From Clostridiales bacterium (GTDB lineage: Bacteria > Bacillota > Clostridia > Christensenellales > CAG-138), in assembly GCA_004554165.1 (NCBI GenBank), contig SFNQ01000005.1, positions 4,500-68,499 on the forward strand: a DNA stretch of 64,000 bases. The letters are read 5' to 3'. Below, in pieces: positions 44,627 through 54,570 of the stretch. A model generated the notes under the pieces. That model saw only the letters and a list, made by a program, of their open reading frames with translations. It searched no databases and was not told the origin of the DNA. The first letter of the stretch is position 1, and each line of letters begins with the position of its first letter. Made by a program: the position numbers and the translations under genes.

Positions 44627-45936
44627 GCAGGGAGCCCGTCAAAGAAAACAGCGCCCGCCGCAGACCCCGGAGTCCGCGCCGCGCCGCGCTCGACGCGCTC
44701 ACGGACGTGACAAAAAACGGCGCTTACGCAAACCTGCGGCTCAAGCAGGCCTGCGCCGGATTTTCCGCCCGGGACGCGCGATTCATTTACGCGCTGTGCT
44801 ATGCAACGCTGGAGCACCTGCTCTACCTGGACCATGTGCTGGACGCCTGTGTGCAGGGGAGGCAGAAGCCCCTGATCCGCAACATTCTGCGCATGGGCTG
44901 CTGCGAACTCCTGTTTTTGAACACGCCGCCCCATGCCGCCATCTCCGAAAGCGTTGCGCTCTGCCGCGCCGCGGACAGGGAGGCGATGTGCGGCTTTGTG
45001 AACGCGGTGCTCCGCCGCATCGACCGCCAGCGGGACGCCCTGCCGCCGCTGCCGGAGGACCCCGCGCTGCGGCTCTCCATCCGGTACAGCTGTCCCCTTT
45101 GGATCGTCGCCATGTGGCTCTCCGCCTACGGCGAAGCGGAGACCGAGGCGCTGCTCTCCGCACAGGGCCCCGGCCTGACGGTGCGCGCGCAGTATCCCTG
45201 TACGACGGATGCATTGATGGCCGAGCTTCCCTGTCCTGCCGCGCGGGGCAGGCTGGATGAAAACGCCCTGCGCCTGCCCGCAGGCCTTGATGTAACCGCG
45301 CTGCCGGCCTTTGCCGGGGGACGCCTGGCCGTGCAGGGCGAGGGCGCCATGCTGCTGTGCCGCGCGCTGTCCGACTGCCGGGGGCTTCGCGTGCTGGACG
45401 CCTGCGCCGCGCCCGGCGGCAAGAGCGCCTACCTTGCCTCCCTGAGCGAAAACGAAATTGCCCTGACCTGCTTTGAGCTGCACCCGCACCGGCTGGCGCT
45501 GATGGAAAAAACCCTTGCGCGGCTGGGCGTATCCGCCTCGCTCATACAGCGGGACGCTGCGCAGCACGACCCCGCCTACGACGCCGCGTTCGATGCGGTT
45601 CTGCTGGACGTGCCCTGCTCCGGCCTTGGGCTGCTCCATGAAAAACCGGATATCCGTTACAGCAAAGGCCCGGCGGAGATCGATGCGCTGGCCGCGTTGC
45701 AGGCCAAAATCCTCGCTGCCTGCGCGCCCTATGTGCGCCCCGGCGGGCTGCTGGTGTACGGCACCTGCACGATCAGCCGGAAGGAGAATGAGGACCAGGT
45801 GAACGCCTTTCTTGCGGCGCACGCGGAGTTTCGGCTGGAGCGGCTTCCCTTTGCGGAAGGCGGCATGCTCCAGCTCCTGCCCGAGGTGCACGGAACCGAT
45901 GGATTCTTTGTTGCGAGGATGCGCCGATGTATTTGA
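44623..45936 (+). CDS. rsmB: 16S rRNA m5C967 methyltransferase RsmB
   Basis: This 437-residue protein has an N-terminal NusB-like RNA-binding domain (RRAALDALTDVTKNGAYAN) and a C-terminal SAM-dependent domain: DACAAPGGKS (about 263-272) and DVPCSGLG with a Cys. The second Cys, in YGTCTISRKENE, is the catalytic one in this family. It overlaps fmt by 4 bp and rlmN by 10 bp. Confidence 0.95.
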   Translation: MSREPVKENSARRRPRSPRRAALDALTDVTKNGAYANLRLKQACAGFSARDARFIYALCYATLEHLLYLDHVLDACVQGRQKPLIRNILRMGCCELLFLNTPPHAAISESVALCRAADREAMCGFVNAVLRRIDRQRDALPPLPEDPALRLSIRYSCPLWIVAMWLSAYGEAETEALLSAQGPGLTVRAQYPCTTDALMAELPCPAARGRLDENALRLPAGLDVTALPAFAGGRLAVQGEGAMLLCRALSDCRGLRVLDACAAPGGKSAYLASLSENEIALTCFELHPHRLALMEKTLARLGVSASLIQRDAAQHDPAYDAAFDAVLLDVPCSGLGLLHEKPDIRYSKGPAEIDALAALQAKILAACAPYVRPGGLLVYGTCTISRKENEDQVNAFLAAHAEFRLERLPFAEGGMLQLLPEVHGTDGFFVARMRRCI

Positions 45937-46970
45937 CGGAAATGACGCTTTCGGAGCTGCAGGCGCTCCTGAATACGCTGGGCGAGCCGCGTTACCGCGC
46001 TGGACAGGTCTTTTCCTGGCTGTCCCGCGGCGTCCGGCCGGAGAGCATGACGAACCTCTCAAAGGCCCTGCGGGAAAAGCTGGCCGCCCTGCCCTATGGC
46101 GCGGTGGAGGTCTTTGAGAAGCGTCTGTCCCAGCGGGACGGCACGGCAAAGTATCTGTTCCGGCTGGAGGATGAAAATCTCGTTGAGGGCGTGCTGATGC
46201 GCTACCATTACGGCAACACGCTCTGCCTGTCCACACAGGTGGGCTGCCGGATGGGCTGCGCGTTCTGCGCCTCCACGCTGGAAGGCCGGGTGCGGGACCT
46301 GCATGCGGGCGAAATGCTGGGACAGATCGCCGCCATCGAGCGCAGCGGGGAAAAGCCGGAGGGCGGCGGCCGCACGGTCACAAACCTCGTGCTTATGGGC
46401 AGCGGCGAACCGCTGGACAATTTCGACAACGTGGTGCGCTTTCTGCATCTGGTGTCCTCGCCGGAGGGCATGGGCATCAGTCCCAGGAACATCTCGGTCT
46501 CCACCTGCGGCATCGTGCCGAAGATTTACGAGTTTATGGAGCGGGCGCCGCATGTGACCCTTTCCGTCTCGCTGCACGCTCATGACGACGAAACCCGCAG
46601 CCGCATCATGCCCGTCAACCGGGCCTATCCCATTGCGGAGCTGCTGGCCGCAGCCCGGGCCTATGCCGACCGCACGGGCAGACGGGTGGTGTTCGAATAT
46701 GCGCTGATTTCCGGCATGAACGCCGCGGAGCGGGATGCCATCGCGCTGGCAAAGCGGCTGCGCGGCATCCGCTGCCACGTCAACCTGATTCCGCTCAACC
46801 CCGTGCCCGAGCGGAATCTCAGGGGCGCCACCAGGGGACAGGCGCAGCAGTTTGCGGCCTGGCTGACGCGGGAGCACATCTCCGCCACGGTACGGCGCGA
46901 AATGGGAACGGACATTGAGGGCGCCTGCGGGCAGCTCCGAAGAAGGGTGAGCCATGAACTACGCACATAA
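45927..46970 (+). CDS. rlmN: 23S rRNA/tRNA C2-adenine methyltransferase RlmN
   Basis: This radical SAM enzyme methylates A2503 of 23S rRNA. The 347-residue protein has the cluster motif CRMGCAFC (about 106-113) and the carrier Cys in GTDIEGACGQL near the C-terminus. MGSGEPLDNFDNVV is the RlmN/Cfr substrate-binding segment. The ATG overlaps rsmB by 10 bp. It matches RlmN by operon context; Cfr-type resistance variants are not expected here. Confidence 0.95.
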   Translation: MYLTEMTLSELQALLNTLGEPRYRAGQVFSWLSRGVRPESMTNLSKALREKLAALPYGAVEVFEKRLSQRDGTAKYLFRLEDENLVEGVLMRYHYGNTLCLSTQVGCRMGCAFCASTLEGRVRDLHAGEMLGQIAAIERSGEKPEGGGRTVTNLVLMGSGEPLDNFDNVVRFLHLVSSPEGMGISPRNISVSTCGIVPKIYEFMERAPHVTLSVSLHAHDDETRSRIMPVNRAYPIAELLAAARAYADRTGRRVVFEYALISGMNAAERDAIALAKRLRGIRCHVNLIPLNPVPERNLRGATRGQAQQFAAWLTREHISATVRREMGTDIEGACGQLRRRVSHELRT

Positions 46971-47688
46971 AAGCATTGTAGGACGGCGCAAGCTGAACGA
47001 GGACAGCGTCTGTATTCTTACGGGCGAGAGCGGCCTGATGCTGCTCGCCGTTGCGGACGGCATGGGCGGCCACGCTGCCGGCGACGTTGCCAGCGCCATG
47101 GTTACGGACGGGCTCAGGGAGGCCTTCCCAAAGATTTCCGCTTCGGAAAACCGGGCGGAGGCGCTGCGCCGCGCCATCCGGAACATCAACCTCGCCGTGT
47201 ACCGCGCCGCCGACAGCATGGAGAGCAGGCGCGGGATGGGATCCACGCTGGTTTGCGTTCTCGCAGGCGGCGAAGGTTATCTTGCGGCAAGCGTGGGCGA
47301 CAGCCGTCTTTATCACTTTGACGGAACCACGCTTTCCCGCATTACGACAGACCACTCCCTGGTGGAAACCCTGGTGAGCCAGGGTGTTATTACCCGGGAG
47401 GAGGCTGCCGTGCATCCCATGCGGAACATCATTACCCGGGCGGTTGGCAGCGGCCTGCATGTGGAGGTCGACCTGTTTCAGGAGCGCTGGTCTGAAGGCG
47501 ATCTTCTGCTGCTTTGTACCGACGGCCTGCACGGGAGCCTTGACGACGCGGCCATCTGCGAAATCCTCCGCCGCGACGCATCCCTCGCCGGACGCTGCGA
47601 CATGCTGATCGACGCTGCAAGCGACGCCGGCTCGGAGGATAATATCACCGCCGTGCTCGTCCGTTGCGGAGAGGAGGCGGAGGCATGA
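46954..47688 (+). CDS. stp: PP2C-type Ser/Thr phosphatase
   Basis: This 244-residue metal-dependent phosphatase reverses PrkC phosphorylation. The N-terminal RRKLNEDSVCI, ADGMGGHAAGD, GSTLVCVL, SVGDSRLY, CTDGLHG and GSEDNITAVLV motifs hold the two-metal site. It overlaps rlmN by 17 bp and prkC by 4 bp, as in Bacillus prpC-prkC. Confidence 0.96.
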   Translation: MNYAHKSIVGRRKLNEDSVCILTGESGLMLLAVADGMGGHAAGDVASAMVTDGLREAFPKISASENRAEALRRAIRNINLAVYRAADSMESRRGMGSTLVCVLAGGEGYLAASVGDSRLYHFDGTTLSRITTDHSLVETLVSQGVITREEAAVHPMRNIITRAVGSGLHVEVDLFQERWSEGDLLLLCTDGLHGSLDDAAICEILRRDASLAGRCDMLIDAASDAGSEDNITAVLVRCGEEAEA

Positions 47689-49580
47689 TCGGCGTAATCC
47701 TCAACCACCGCTACCGCATTGTCGAGCTCGTCGGCACAGGCGGCATGGCCCAGGTTTATCGTGCGGTAAATCTGACCACGAAAAAATATGTGGCCATCAA
47801 AATGCTGCGGCCGGAATACCGCGACAATCCGGAGTTTCTGCGCCGTTTTGAGCGGGAAGCGAAGGCTGTGCTGCACCTGTCGCACGAAAACATCGTGCAC
47901 GCCTACGGCGTGGGCCAGTACGAGGGCATGCCCTATCTCATTCTGGAGTATGTGGAGGGCCGCACGCTCAAGGAGATTGTTCAGGAACACGGCCCCATGC
48001 CGCAGAAAACCGCCGTCAATATCTGCAATCAGGTGCTGGACGCGCTTTCTGCCGCCCACGCCGCAGGCATCATCCACCGGGACGTGAAATCCCAGAACGT
48101 CATCGTGACCGCCAGCGGCAAGGCCAAGCTCACGGATTTTGGCATCGCCCGGGACGCGGCGGCAAGCACCGTCACCTTCGCGGGCTCGACGGTGCTCGGC
48201 TCTGCACACTACATCTCCCCCGAGCAGGCCAAGGGCATGCCCGTGACCGCGGAAAGCGACATCTACTCCGCAGGCGTCATGCTCTATGAAATGCTCACGG
48301 GCACGGTCCCCTTCAACGGGGATACCACGGTTTCCGTTGCCCTCATGCATATCAACGACGAGCCCCTGCCGCCCATCGAGCTTGCGCCGAGCCTCACCCC
48401 TGCGCTCAACGAAGCGGTTCTCATCGCGCTGAACAAAGACCCGCTCAAGCGCTTCGACTCCGCGCGGCGGATGTCCAGAGCGCTTTCCCGCGCGCTGCGC
48501 GATCCCCTCTGGCACCCGGCGACGGGACGCGAAACGCCCGGGGAAAACCCGCAGGATGATACGCTGACAAAGTATCGGACGCTGCTTTATCGCGAAGGCG
48601 CAGGCCGTCTGCACGGCGCATGGAAGATTGCGATTGTCGTTGGGGTGTTCATCTGCGTACTCATTGGCACCTTCCTTGCAACGCGCTCCACCTTCAGCGG
48701 CCGGTCCGATTCTCTGGCCGTGGTGCCGTCCGTGCTGAACAAAACCCTGGGGGAGGCCATGAACAAGGCGGAGGACTACGGCTTTGTGATCGACATTACG
48801 GAGTATGTGCCAAGCAGTCAGGCGGGCCAGGGTCTGATCCTGAGCCAGTCGCCCGGGGCCGGGCAAAACGCAAGGCCCGGCAGCGCCATCTCCGTGACGG
48901 TCAGCGCCGGACCGGACATTCCCTCGGTTCCCTCGCTGCTGGGAAAAACCTATGATGAGGCCGTCGCAGCTCTGGCGGAGGCTGGCCTGAGGGTTGGCAC
49001 CATTTCCTATCGGGTGTCGGATGTGGCGATCGGCTATGTCTGCGCGCAGACGCCCAGCGCAGGCACGGAGCTGGCGCGGGATGGCGAAGTAAACATCTCC
49101 ATCAGCGCCACGGCCATGAACATCTCCCGCATGCCCTCACTGCTCTCCATGTCGCTCACGGATGCGCTTGCAGCGCTGAACGACATGGGCTTTGCGCATA
49201 TTTTTCTCCGGTATGAAGGGAAGGACGGCAGCAGTTCCGCCACCGTGCTCCGCCAGCAGCCCTCGCCCGCGGAGAGCGTACCCATCAATATGAACGTGAC
49301 GCTCACGCTTTCCGGCCATGCGCCGTCCGCCTACACTTCCGACATTGCCTACAACCTGGACATTTCGGAAAGCGGCACCTCCGTTATGGTGACCATTGAG
49401 GAGACGGTGGCGGGCGTGGCCGTAGAGCGGATTCTGTTTGAGCAGACGATGGAAAAGGGCGAGAAGGTTCCCGTTTCATTTACCGCTACGGCGGAAAACA
49501 GCGGCAGATATGAACTCATCCTCTATGTCAACGGCGCGGAAGCGCGCCGGCAGGACGCCAACTTTACCGCAAAGGAGTAG
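47685..49580 (+). CDS. prkC: PASTA-domain Ser/Thr protein kinase
   Basis: This 631-residue membrane kinase senses cell-wall fragments and phosphorylates growth and translation factors. It has the Gly-rich loop VGTGGMAQVYRA (about 17-28), HRDVKSQNV, DFGIARD and an activation loop STVTFAGSTVLGSAHYISPE. One transmembrane helix (about 310-330) is followed by three PASTA repeats (about 345-545) and a C-terminal Ig-like segment of about 80 residues. The ATG at 47685 overlaps the stp stop. The order is stp-prkC-rsgA-rpe. Confidence 0.96.
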   Translation: MIGVILNHRYRIVELVGTGGMAQVYRAVNLTTKKYVAIKMLRPEYRDNPEFLRRFEREAKAVLHLSHENIVHAYGVGQYEGMPYLILEYVEGRTLKEIVQEHGPMPQKTAVNICNQVLDALSAAHAAGIIHRDVKSQNVIVTASGKAKLTDFGIARDAAASTVTFAGSTVLGSAHYISPEQAKGMPVTAESDIYSAGVMLYEMLTGTVPFNGDTTVSVALMHINDEPLPPIELAPSLTPALNEAVLIALNKDPLKRFDSARRMSRALSRALRDPLWHPATGRETPGENPQDDTLTKYRTLLYREGAGRLHGAWKIAIVVGVFICVLIGTFLATRSTFSGRSDSLAVVPSVLNKTLGEAMNKAEDYGFVIDITEYVPSSQAGQGLILSQSPGAGQNARPGSAISVTVSAGPDIPSVPSLLGKTYDEAVAALAEAGLRVGTISYRVSDVAIGYVCAQTPSAGTELARDGEVNISISATAMNISRMPSLLSMSLTDALAALNDMGFAHIFLRYEGKDGSSSATVLRQQPSPAESVPINMNVTLTLSGHAPSAYTSDIAYNLDISESGTSVMVTIEETVAGVAVERILFEQTMEKGEKVPVSFTATAENSGRYELILYVNGAEARRQDANFTAKE

Positions 49581-49585
49581 AGCGC

Positions 49586-50467
49586 ATGCAGCAGGGGCGC
49601 ATCCTCAAGGGAATCGGCGGCTTCTACTATGTTTTGCCGGAGGATTCCTCCGAAACCGTCGAATGCAAGGCCCGCGGGCGTTTTCGCATGGACGGACTGA
49701 CGCCCATGGTGGGCGACCGCGTACTCTTTGAAACGCAGCGGGAGGGGCATGCGCGCATCGCGGAGCTGCTGCCCCGCAAAAACGCGCTGATGCGGCCACC
49801 GGTGGCGAATATCGATCAGCTCCTGATCGTCCTCTCCGCCTCCGTCCCCGCGCCGGACTGGCTGCTGGCGGACAAGCTCATCGTGCAGGCAAAGCTGCTG
49901 TCCATCGAGCCCGTGCTGGTGCTCAACAAATGCGACGAAAGCGGGGCGGCGGTTCTTTCCGCCTTTGAACGGGATTATGCGGCGCACTTTCGCTGCCTGC
50001 GCGTTTCCGCCCGGCGCGGCGACGGCCTTTCGGCGCTGACCGACCTGCTTCGCGGCCGCGTCTCCTGCTTTGCTGGGCAGTCGGCCGTCGGGAAATCCTC
50101 GCTCATCAACGCGATATGCCCGGAGCTCTCCCTCGAAACGGGCGGGCTCTCCAAAAAGACAGCGCGGGGCCGCCACACCACGCGCCACGCGGAGCTCTGG
50201 CCCGCCTTCGGCGGCGCCATACTGGACACGCCCGGCTTTTCCCTGTTTGAGCCGGACTTTCTCGAACAGGACGCGCTGGATCGCTGCTATCCGGAATTTA
50301 TGGACCTCCCCGCGCAGTGCCGCTTTTTTGGCTGCATGCACATCAGCGAGCCGGACTGCGCCGTAAAGGAGCGGATTGCCGCAGGCGGCATGTCCCCCGC
50401 CCGCTATGAACGCTATACGCTGCTTGCCAGAGAATTTGAAACAAGGAGAAAACACCGCTATGATTAA
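49586..50467 (+). CDS. rsgA: Ribosome small-subunit GTPase RsgA
   Basis: This circularly permuted GTPase promotes late 30S assembly. The 293-residue protein has an N-terminal OB fold, then G4 (LNKCDE) before G1 (GQSAVGKSSLIN) and G3 (DTPGFSLF), and a zinc-binding segment with CRFFGCMHISEPDC (about 251-264). It begins 5 bp after prkC and overlaps rpe by 8 bp. Confidence 0.96.
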   Translation: MQQGRILKGIGGFYYVLPEDSSETVECKARGRFRMDGLTPMVGDRVLFETQREGHARIAELLPRKNALMRPPVANIDQLLIVLSASVPAPDWLLADKLIVQAKLLSIEPVLVLNKCDESGAAVLSAFERDYAAHFRCLRVSARRGDGLSALTDLLRGRVSCFAGQSAVGKSSLINAICPELSLETGGLSKKTARGRHTTRHAELWPAFGGAILDTPGFSLFEPDFLEQDALDRCYPEFMDLPAQCRFFGCMHISEPDCAVKERIAAGGMSPARYERYTLLAREFETRRKHRYD

Positions 50468-51110
50468 AATTGCCCCCTCCATCCTCTCCGCGGATTTCGC
50501 CGCCATGGGCGAGGCCATAAAGCGCCTCTCGGACTGGGAGGCCGACTGGATCCATTTTGACGTGATGGACGGCAACTTTGTCCCAAACCTCACCTTCGGC
50601 CCGCCCATGTGCAAGGCGCTGCGGCCGCATACGCACCTGCCCATCGACGTTCACCTGATGGTGGAGCATCCGGGCGACTGGGTCGAGTCCTTCCACGCCG
50701 CTGGCGCGGACTGTATCACCTTCCACGTGGAGGCGGAACGGCATGTCCACCGGCTGTTGCAGCGCATCCGCGGTCTGGGGATGAAGGCCGGCGTTGTGCT
50801 CAATCCCGCAACCCCGGTCTGCATGGCCGAGCCGGTGCTGCCCTACTGCGATCTCGTGCTGCTGATGAGCGTAAACCCGGGCTATGGCGGGCAGAAATTC
50901 ATCCCCGAGACGCCGGAAAAAATCCGCGCCCTGCGGCGGAGCATCGAGGCGCGGGGCCTTGCCTGCGATATTGAGGTGGATGGCGGCGTGAACGCCGAAA
51001 CCGCCAGGCTCTGCGTCGATGCGGGAGCCACCATCCTCGTGGCGGGCAACAGCGTTTTTTCCGCAGAGGACCCGAAGGCCATGGTGCGGACACTGCGCTG
51101 CGGAAGGTAG
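50460..51110 (+). CDS. rpe: Ribulose-phosphate 3-epimerase
   Basis: This enzyme interconverts ribulose-5-phosphate and xylulose-5-phosphate in the pentose phosphate pathway. The 216-residue TIM barrel has IAPSILSADF, HFDVMDGNFVPNLTFGP, the DVHLMVEHP segment, MSVNPGYGGQKFI and EVDGGVN. AAGGAG precedes the ATG at 50460. It is the last gene of the def operon. Confidence 0.96.
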   Translation: MIKIAPSILSADFAAMGEAIKRLSDWEADWIHFDVMDGNFVPNLTFGPPMCKALRPHTHLPIDVHLMVEHPGDWVESFHAAGADCITFHVEAERHVHRLLQRIRGLGMKAGVVLNPATPVCMAEPVLPYCDLVLLMSVNPGYGGQKFIPETPEKIRALRRSIEARGLACDIEVDGGVNAETARLCVDAGATILVAGNSVFSAEDPKAMVRTLRCGR

Positions 51111-51133
51111 CGCGATATTTTCAGCAATGCGAA

Positions 51134-51176
51134 GGGGCAGTCCGGCGTTTTTTTGCGGCGCTGCCCCCTGTTCTTT
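51134..51176 (+). terminator. Terminator after rpe
   Basis: GGGGCAG (51134-51140) pairs with CTGCCCC (51161-51167), followed by a T-rich stretch (TGTTCTTTT). It separates rpe from the convergent DUF4364-like gene. Confidence 0.55.
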
Positions 51177-51212
51177 TCCTCTGCCTGCGACGCGCCCTCC
51201 GGCGGCGCGGTC

Positions 51213-51791
51213 CTACTGGTCGCCTTTCTCCTCCTCGGACGGCGGCTCTTCCTCATCCGTCTCGCCGGTCAGCAGGAGCTTTTTGAGAAGAAAACTGTAG
51301 ATTTCCTCGGAGGCCCGCTCCCAGTTGCGGCGAACGCGCTTTGCCATGGAGCGGGAGGCCAGCTTCATTTCAATATCGAGCACCACGTCGTTCTGCTCCA
51401 CGGCCTTCAGATGCACCCTGTACGCGCCGCCGTACAACTCCTCCATGGAGGTCAAAAGCTGCGTTTCCAGCCGCATGCTTTCCCGCGCCGCCTCGGCATA
51501 GGCGCTCAGCCGCTGGCGCAGCGAGAAGGGCAGGCTCTCTTCAAACATGGCCAGCGTACTCTCGCCGGGCGCGGTGATGCGGTAGCCCTGTCCAAAGGCT
51601 CGGGGAATGGCGGCCAGCAGCCCGTCCTCCTCCATTTCATACATGGCGGACTGAAAATCGAAATAGGACATGCAGTCGTTCTCCACCATGGCGCGGTAAA
51701 GCTGCTCGCGCATCAGGTCGATATTTGCGGAACGCGCAAAATAGAGGATGGTCAGTTTGTTTTTGGGTACGCCCCTGGCAAAAATCGGCAT
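51213..51791 (-). CDS. DUF4364 family protein
   Basis: This 192-residue cytoplasmic protein matches the DUF4364 family of Clostridia: it begins with a winged-helix-like segment (KLTILYFARSANIDLMREQL), then YFDFQSAMYEMEEDGLLA, and ends in an acidic tail. It may be a DNA-binding regulator, but no function is established. The ATG at 51791 lies about nine bases after GGGAGGAAG; an upstream ATG at 51821 is less likely. Confidence 0.8.
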   Translation of the reverse strand: MPIFARGVPKNKLTILYFARSANIDLMREQLYRAMVENDCMSYFDFQSAMYEMEEDGLLAAIPRAFGQGYRITAPGESTLAMFEESLPFSLRQRLSAYAEAARESMRLETQLLTSMEELYGGAYRVHLKAVEQNDVVLDIEMKLASRSMAKRVRRNWERASEEIYSFLLKKLLLTGETDEEEPPSEEEKGDQ

Positions 51792-51871
51792 GCTTGCGCT
51801 TCTTCCTCCCGGTTGGTGCATCCGCGGGGCGGGAGCGGCGAGACGTTCCCGTACGCGGTGCTTCGGTCTAC

Positions 51872-51900
51872 ATTATAATATACCACCCGAAAGAAAACAA
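51872..51900 (-). promoter_or_regulatory. Promoter of DUF4364 gene
   Basis: On the minus strand, TTGTTT (51895-51900) and a perfect TATAAT (51872-51877) are 17 bp apart, giving a leader of about 75 nt. Confidence 0.6.
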
Positions 51901-51989
51901 CGGAAAAACTCCCGCGGGCAAGGCACGTCCTTCTCCTTTGGGGATGGGCTGGCTGAGGCGCAAAATGTGCGGGCGAATTCTGCCCTTTC

Positions 51990-52018
51990 TTGTCAAGCGC
52001 GGGGAAGCCTGATATACT
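51990..52018 (+). promoter_or_regulatory. Promoter of M15-like peptidase gene
   Basis: TTGTCA (51990-51995) and TATACT (52013-52018) are 17 bp apart, about 44 bp before the GTG start at 52062. Confidence 0.65.
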
Positions 52019-52061
52019 GTCACTTGACGGCATTTATTCTTACTTTTGGGGGGTAACATTT

Positions 52062-53483
52062 GTGCGGAAATTTTCGGCAACAGTTGCGCTGCTCATCCTG
52101 CTCTGTCCGCCTGCGATGTTCGCGCTGGCGGATGGCGCCGCAGACGCGCCGGAGGACGGCTCGGCGATCTGCTACGCGCTATCCGGCGCTTCCTATGAGG
52201 ATGCGGCGCGCTTTACCACGGCGGAAGCGCTCCCCGGCGGCTGTTCCGCCGCAGACTGCGCGGCCTATCTGCGCGGCGAAGCGGACAGCGCGCTGACCGC
52301 CGCCGTTTCCCAGCGGCTCTATACCGACTCGCCGGAGAATACCGCGCGGGCGCTGCTGCGGCTTTCGGTGGGATACCCGCTTTACGGCGGGCTGTCCTTT
52401 ACCGAATGCCGCGAGATTCCCATGATAGACGACGGTTATGTGCTCGAACTGGACTGCAACTATAACCTGCACGGCTTCGTCACCTCCGATGCGCCGATCA
52501 CCAGCGTAACCGCAACCATCACCCATGGCGTGCACAACGGTTCGCTCTACCCCTATGTACGTACCGTCAGCTTCACGCCGGAGCAGAACATCACCTGTTA
52601 CGACATCAACGAGGTTCCGGAGGGCGGCAAGGCTTCGCTGAACAACCTCACCAAGTTTTCCAGCCTTCGGTATGGGCCGCAGACGCTGGTGATCACCGCC
52701 ACCTCCACCGAGCAGACAGAGCCCGTGGAGCTGGTGCGCGCCGACTTCACCATTGAAAAGCAGCGCTGGCTGCAGCTGGCGCAAACCTATTTTTCGGACA
52801 ATTACTCGCAGGCGCTGGCCTTTTTCGGCGATCCGGAGCGTTTTCTCTTCCGCTACCGCTGGCGCGGCGGACGCGGCATTGTTCTCGACCCGCAATGGCG
52901 CAGCGAATACCTGGTTGAGGACGTCTGGGGCCGGGTACACAAGGACGCACAGCCCTATTTTGAGCAGGCGCGACAGTATATCGACAATACCTTTTTCCGC
53001 GTAAGCGGCGCGGAGCACGATACGGGCGTCCTTCCGCTGTCAGAGCTTGTGATCAAAAACGACGGCACCTGCATTGCGCGGTTTATCTCCAGCCGCAAGT
53101 ACGTCAGCCATCATTCCCTGGGCACGGTTGTGGATCTGAACGCCGACCTGTCCCCCAACAAGCAGCGCGCCCGCAACCGCAGCATCATCTATGACGCTGT
53201 GAAAAACCACCTGGTCTACAACGGGATCAAAGCGGATGAGAACGGCACGAAATATTACGACTTTACCTATACCGGCGGTTATCGCAACGCGGTAAAGGAG
53301 GTTCCCCCGGAAATCGTCAACTATCTGCTGTATGAGCTCGCCTTCTATCGCGCAGGCTTCCGCTGGGGCTTCTACTTCGATTCCTCCGACGCCATGCACT
53401 TTACGCTGACCGAGTCCCGCCGCGAGTACTTCGAGGAGGGCGCCTACGCGCTGCGGAAGGTATACGAGTATATCGGAGACTGA
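52062..53483 (+). CDS. Secreted M15-like D-alanyl-D-alanine carboxypeptidase family protein
   Basis: This 473-residue protein has a signal peptide (about 1-25), a middle beta-rich domain (about 130-240) and a C-terminal M15-type domain. The zinc motif appears as SHHSLGTVVDLN (about 350) and the second His as DAMHFTL (about 455), preceded by AGFRWGF. Such enzymes trim peptidoglycan stem peptides. The start is GTG at 52062, eight bases after GGGGGG; the frame extends 24 codons further but that part overlaps the promoter. Thr replaces the usual Glu in the final HFE motif, so activity is uncertain. Confidence 0.8.
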   Translation: MRKFSATVALLILLCPPAMFALADGAADAPEDGSAICYALSGASYEDAARFTTAEALPGGCSAADCAAYLRGEADSALTAAVSQRLYTDSPENTARALLRLSVGYPLYGGLSFTECREIPMIDDGYVLELDCNYNLHGFVTSDAPITSVTATITHGVHNGSLYPYVRTVSFTPEQNITCYDINEVPEGGKASLNNLTKFSSLRYGPQTLVITATSTEQTEPVELVRADFTIEKQRWLQLAQTYFSDNYSQALAFFGDPERFLFRYRWRGGRGIVLDPQWRSEYLVEDVWGRVHKDAQPYFEQARQYIDNTFFRVSGAEHDTGVLPLSELVIKNDGTCIARFISSRKYVSHHSLGTVVDLNADLSPNKQRARNRSIIYDAVKNHLVYNGIKADENGTKYYDFTYTGGYRNAVKEVPPEIVNYLLYELAFYRAGFRWGFYFDSSDAMHFTLTESRREYFEEGAYALRKVYEYIGD

Positions 53484-53628
53484 GACGAAGCGGCGCAGGC
53501 AAAACCCTTTTTTTGAAGATAGAGTGCAGGCCCGCGGCCCGGCTTTCCGGCAGCGCGGGCGCAGAAAAGGGCGCAGGCAAGGGATATCCGCCCCAGCCTG
53601 CGCCCTCCGCGCTCCGTTCCATCCTCCT

Positions 53629-54570
53629 TCAGCAGAATCCCAGCGTTCGGAGCAGCACGATAAACAGATACATGGTCAGCAGGGAAGCCACGCTTGTGGC
53701 CGCAACCAGCTGCCCGGCAAGCTCCCCGTCGCCCCCCATCTGATATGCCATGGCCGAGGAGGAAACCGCGCAGGGGCCGGCAAACGCGGTCAAAAACGCG
53801 ATTAGCGTCACGCCGCGAAACCCCAGCAGCACCGCCAGCGGCAGGAAAACCGCCGGTACCGCCAGCAGGCGGACAGCCGTTACGATCGCCACGCACCTGC
53901 CGTTTTTCCGAAAGCCCCGCAGCGTAAGCGACGAGCCCACAACAACCATGGCAAAAGGCGTTGCCACACCCGCAAGCGTATTCAGCGGATCATGAACAAA
54001 TCCCGGCAGGCGGAACCCCGCAAGCCGCAAAACAAGCGCCAGCAGCGCCGCAAGGATGAGGGGATTTTTGAGTATCCTGAGGAGGATGTCCCGCGGCTTG
54101 GGCTTCCCGCCGCCGCCAAGCAGCGCAAAGTCGATCACCGCCAGCACATTGAACAGCGGCACAATGACCGCAATGAGAATACTGGCTTCTCCCGCCTTTT
54201 CCTTCCCAAAAAGCTGCACGGCATAGGCAAGCCCCAGCAGGACAAAATTGCTTCGATACAGGCCCTGAACCACCGTGGCCGCCACCGGCCGTTCCCGCAC
54301 AAGCCGCGGCACGATCCACATCAGGACGGCAAAGAGGAGTCCATAGCTGCACAGCACGAACACAATCGCGCCAACGCTCTCGGAAAAGTTCAGCTCCGCG
54401 TCATAGACGTTCAAAAAAAGCGAAATCGGCAGAAAGGCTTTAAAAATCAGTCCGTTAAGCGGTGGGGCCAGCGCATCCGTAATCACGCCCGCCCTGCGCA
54501 GCAGCGCGCCCACCAGCATAAAAAAGTAAAGCGGCCAAAGCGCCGTTAAGGTCTCAAGAAAAATCTGCAT
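53629..54570 (-). CDS. AEC family transporter
   Basis: This 313-residue integral membrane protein has about ten hydrophobic helices and is of the auxin efflux carrier family (PF03547). SNFVLLGLAYAVQLFG, TPFAMVVVGSSLTL and the C-terminal AGPCAVSSSAMAYQMGGD are family-typical. Bacterial members are proposed to transport malate, malonate or similar acids; the substrate here is unknown. GAGGATGGGAT precedes the ATG. The minus-strand neighbour upstream is deoC, 239 bp away with a GC-rich gap. Confidence 0.85.
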   Translation of the reverse strand: MQIFLETLTALWPLYFFMLVGALLRRAGVITDALAPPLNGLIFKAFLPISLFLNVYDAELNFSESVGAIVFVLCSYGLLFAVLMWIVPRLVRERPVAATVVQGLYRSNFVLLGLAYAVQLFGKEKAGEASILIAVIVPLFNVLAVIDFALLGGGGKPKPRDILLRILKNPLILAALLALVLRLAGFRLPGFVHDPLNTLAGVATPFAMVVVGSSLTLRGFRKNGRCVAIVTAVRLLAVPAVFLPLAVLLGFRGVTLIAFLTAFAGPCAVSSSAMAYQMGGDGELAGQLVAATSVASLLTMYLFIVLLRTLGFC